Positions 12,523 to 13,456 of a DNA stretch of 13,456 nucleotides are shown here, one piece after another; position 1 is the first letter of the stretch; each line of letters begins with the position of its first letter. The notes under the pieces are model-generated. The model was given only the letters and a program-made list of their open reading frames with translations. It was not told the DNA's origin and did not search any database. The stretch covers positions 1-13,456 of the forward strand of contig CAZUCU010000018.1 of the NCBI GenBank assembly GCA_964618845.1, read 5' to 3'. Position numbers and translations under genes: made by a program. The stretch comes from CAZUCU01 sp964618845 (GTDB lineage Bacteria > Patescibacteriota > Minisyncoccia > Phycocordibacterales > JAACPR01).

Positions 12523-13456
12523 ATGAAGTTCAAAAAAATATTAGTAGTTTTTGTTATAACGACAATACTACTAATACCAATATTTTATTCATCCAAAAAA
12601 GTAGTTTTTGCCCAAATTGAAGAGAGAAGGGTAATAAAATCTTCCGAGAAAGTCTTTTCCTCTGTCCAAAAAGGTTTTAGCACATTCTTGTCTGGAACTT
12701 TCTCTGTGGCATCTTCATTTAACAACTTTGGTAGAGAGGCGGGGGATATTTATCTTCAGACAATTAAAAACACAGGAAAAAACTTAAACCAAACTGCTGG
12801 ATTCTTTTCTGATCTTGTCTGTGATATCAGAGAAATATTCGGAGGCACTTGCGACCTCGAAGATCAAACAGAACCAACACAAGAGACTTCCAAGAAAGAA
12901 GAAAACGATATCAACCTCTATATCAAGAGAGATGAAGACGAACAAGGAAATGATATCCCTACTCCAACTTCAACATCAAGAACAAAAAACAATCAAACCA
13001 TAAATATTCAAACAACCACTGGACTTACAGAAGGAAGACTTCAATCTCTCTTATCTGCCTTCAGAACAGAAATACTTTCTCTCATCCCACAATCAACAAC
13101 CATCATTGAAAGAAGAGGGGGTGGTTCTTCTTCATCTTCAGGTCCATCATATGATTGGGTCAATGATGCAATTGCCAGAAACATGGAAAACTCAGGTGAC
13201 TCCATCAATGATACTACTACAGGAGGCACCACTGCCTTCTCTGGAGCATCTCTCACCACAACAGGCAATGCAACTATCGGAGGTGACCTCACCGTATCAG
13301 GAACGGGCACCTCTACATTTGCAGGCAACATCAACACCACAGGCGACATCACTGCCAATGCATTCTATGGTGATGGTTCAAACTTAACAGGTATCTCTTC
13401 ATTTGGAATCACTGATCTTGATACATTAACTATTATAGAGGTGGGGAATACCAACT
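12523..13456 (+). CDS. Secreted fibre/adhesin-type protein, N-terminal part (runs off the window)
   Basis: Open from ATG 12523 to the window end; 311 residues are seen. Residues 1-30 form a signal peptide: a basic start MKFKK, a hydrophobic core to about residue 21, and a likely cleavage after VFA (30). Residues 32-110 are amphipathic with two Cys (100, 110). Residues 111-165 are a charged, Gln/Thr-rich linker. After a Gly/Ser stretch (199-208) comes a Thr/Gly-rich beta region (232-290) ending FYGDGSNLTGI. The sequence resembles tail-fibre-like surface proteins that usually end in an S74 chaperone, so it may be the same class as the protein at the left edge; its C-terminus cannot be seen. The initial Lys-rich signal peptide and the absence of an SD, with a -10 10 nt upstream, support this start. 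Confidence 0.82.
   Translation, partial: MKFKKILVVFVITTILLIPIFYSSKKVVFAQIEERRVIKSSEKVFSSVQKGFSTFLSGTFSVASSFNNFGREAGDIYLQTIKNTGKNLNQTAGFFSDLVCDIREIFGGTCDLEDQTEPTQETSKKEENDINLYIKRDEDEQGNDIPTPTSTSRTKNNQTINIQTTTGLTEGRLQSLLSAFRTEILSLIPQSTTIIERRGGGSSSSSGPSYDWVNDAIARNMENSGDSINDTTTGGTTAFSGASLTTTGNATIGGDLTVSGTGTSTFAGNINTTGDITANAFYGDGSNLTGISSFGITDLDTLTIIEVGNTN

Noticed and set aside
13041..13358. Reverse-strand frame and a forward out-of-frame frame (13106-13387) inside the second fibre gene.
   Set aside because: Both are shadows of the open frame from 12523, which has a signal peptide and fibre-type sequence.
1..13456. tRNA, rRNA, riboswitch, transposase or integrase genes.
   Set aside because: Nothing with the expected conserved sequences or folds was seen on either strand.

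Overview
The window (13,456 bases, one 100-N gap) looks like a scaffold from an uncultivated, AT-rich bacterium of the Candidate Phyla Radiation (Patescibacteria). The reasons are: a phosphoketolase plus divergent acetate kinase as the only central metabolism seen; large surface proteins carrying an S74-type intramolecular chaperone; a DUF4254 and family-9 glycosyltransferase cluster; almost no Shine-Dalgarno sequences; and intergenic arrays of short A/T-rich repeats of the AATTTCGTGCTTCG kind. That assignment is inference, as no marker gene is present. TGA is used as a stop: two paralogous genes end at the same residue position, one with TGA and one with TAG. This argues against the Gracilibacteria/SR1 code.

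Layout. 1-3255: 3' part of a very large surface fibre/adhesin gene, made of about 14-residue YadA-head-like repeats (unusually rich in cysteine), then a peptidase S74 chaperone domain and an acidic proline-rich tail. 3265-3344: a palindromic mobile-type repeat carrying a dRS3-like core. 3418-4050 (minus): a LexA/S24-family self-cleaving repressor with a consensus promoter. 4174-4711: dispersed-repeat array, a 100-N gap flanked by an identical 55-bp duplication (probable assembly artefact), a 25-bp palindrome and the promoter of the next gene. 4712-7060: phosphoketolase. 7074-7340: repeats and palindromes. 7345-8535: acetate kinase-like protein. 8607-8816: small DUF378 membrane protein, followed by a strong bidirectional terminator. 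8868-10639 (minus): two tandem, translationally coupled, paralogous GT9-like glycosyltransferases. 10703-12449 (plus, divergent): a DUF4254 protein and a GT4/GT5-type glycosyltransferase. 12523-13456: 5' part of a second secreted fibre protein with a signal peptide.

How it fits together. Phosphoketolase makes acetyl-phosphate from xylulose-5-P or fructose-6-P, and the acetate kinase-like protein would turn it into acetate plus ATP. This is a compact energy route known from many CPR bacteria. The four glycan genes form a divergent unit next to two Ser/Thr/Asn-rich secreted fibre proteins, so they may build a surface glycan or decorate those fibres (inference). The least expected signals are the cysteine-studded YadA-like repeats joined to an S74 chaperone, a TGTGGA element at a fixed distance upstream of promoters, start codons lying almost on top of -10 boxes (leaderless-type expression), and dispersed repeats that run into the promoter of the acetate kinase gene.
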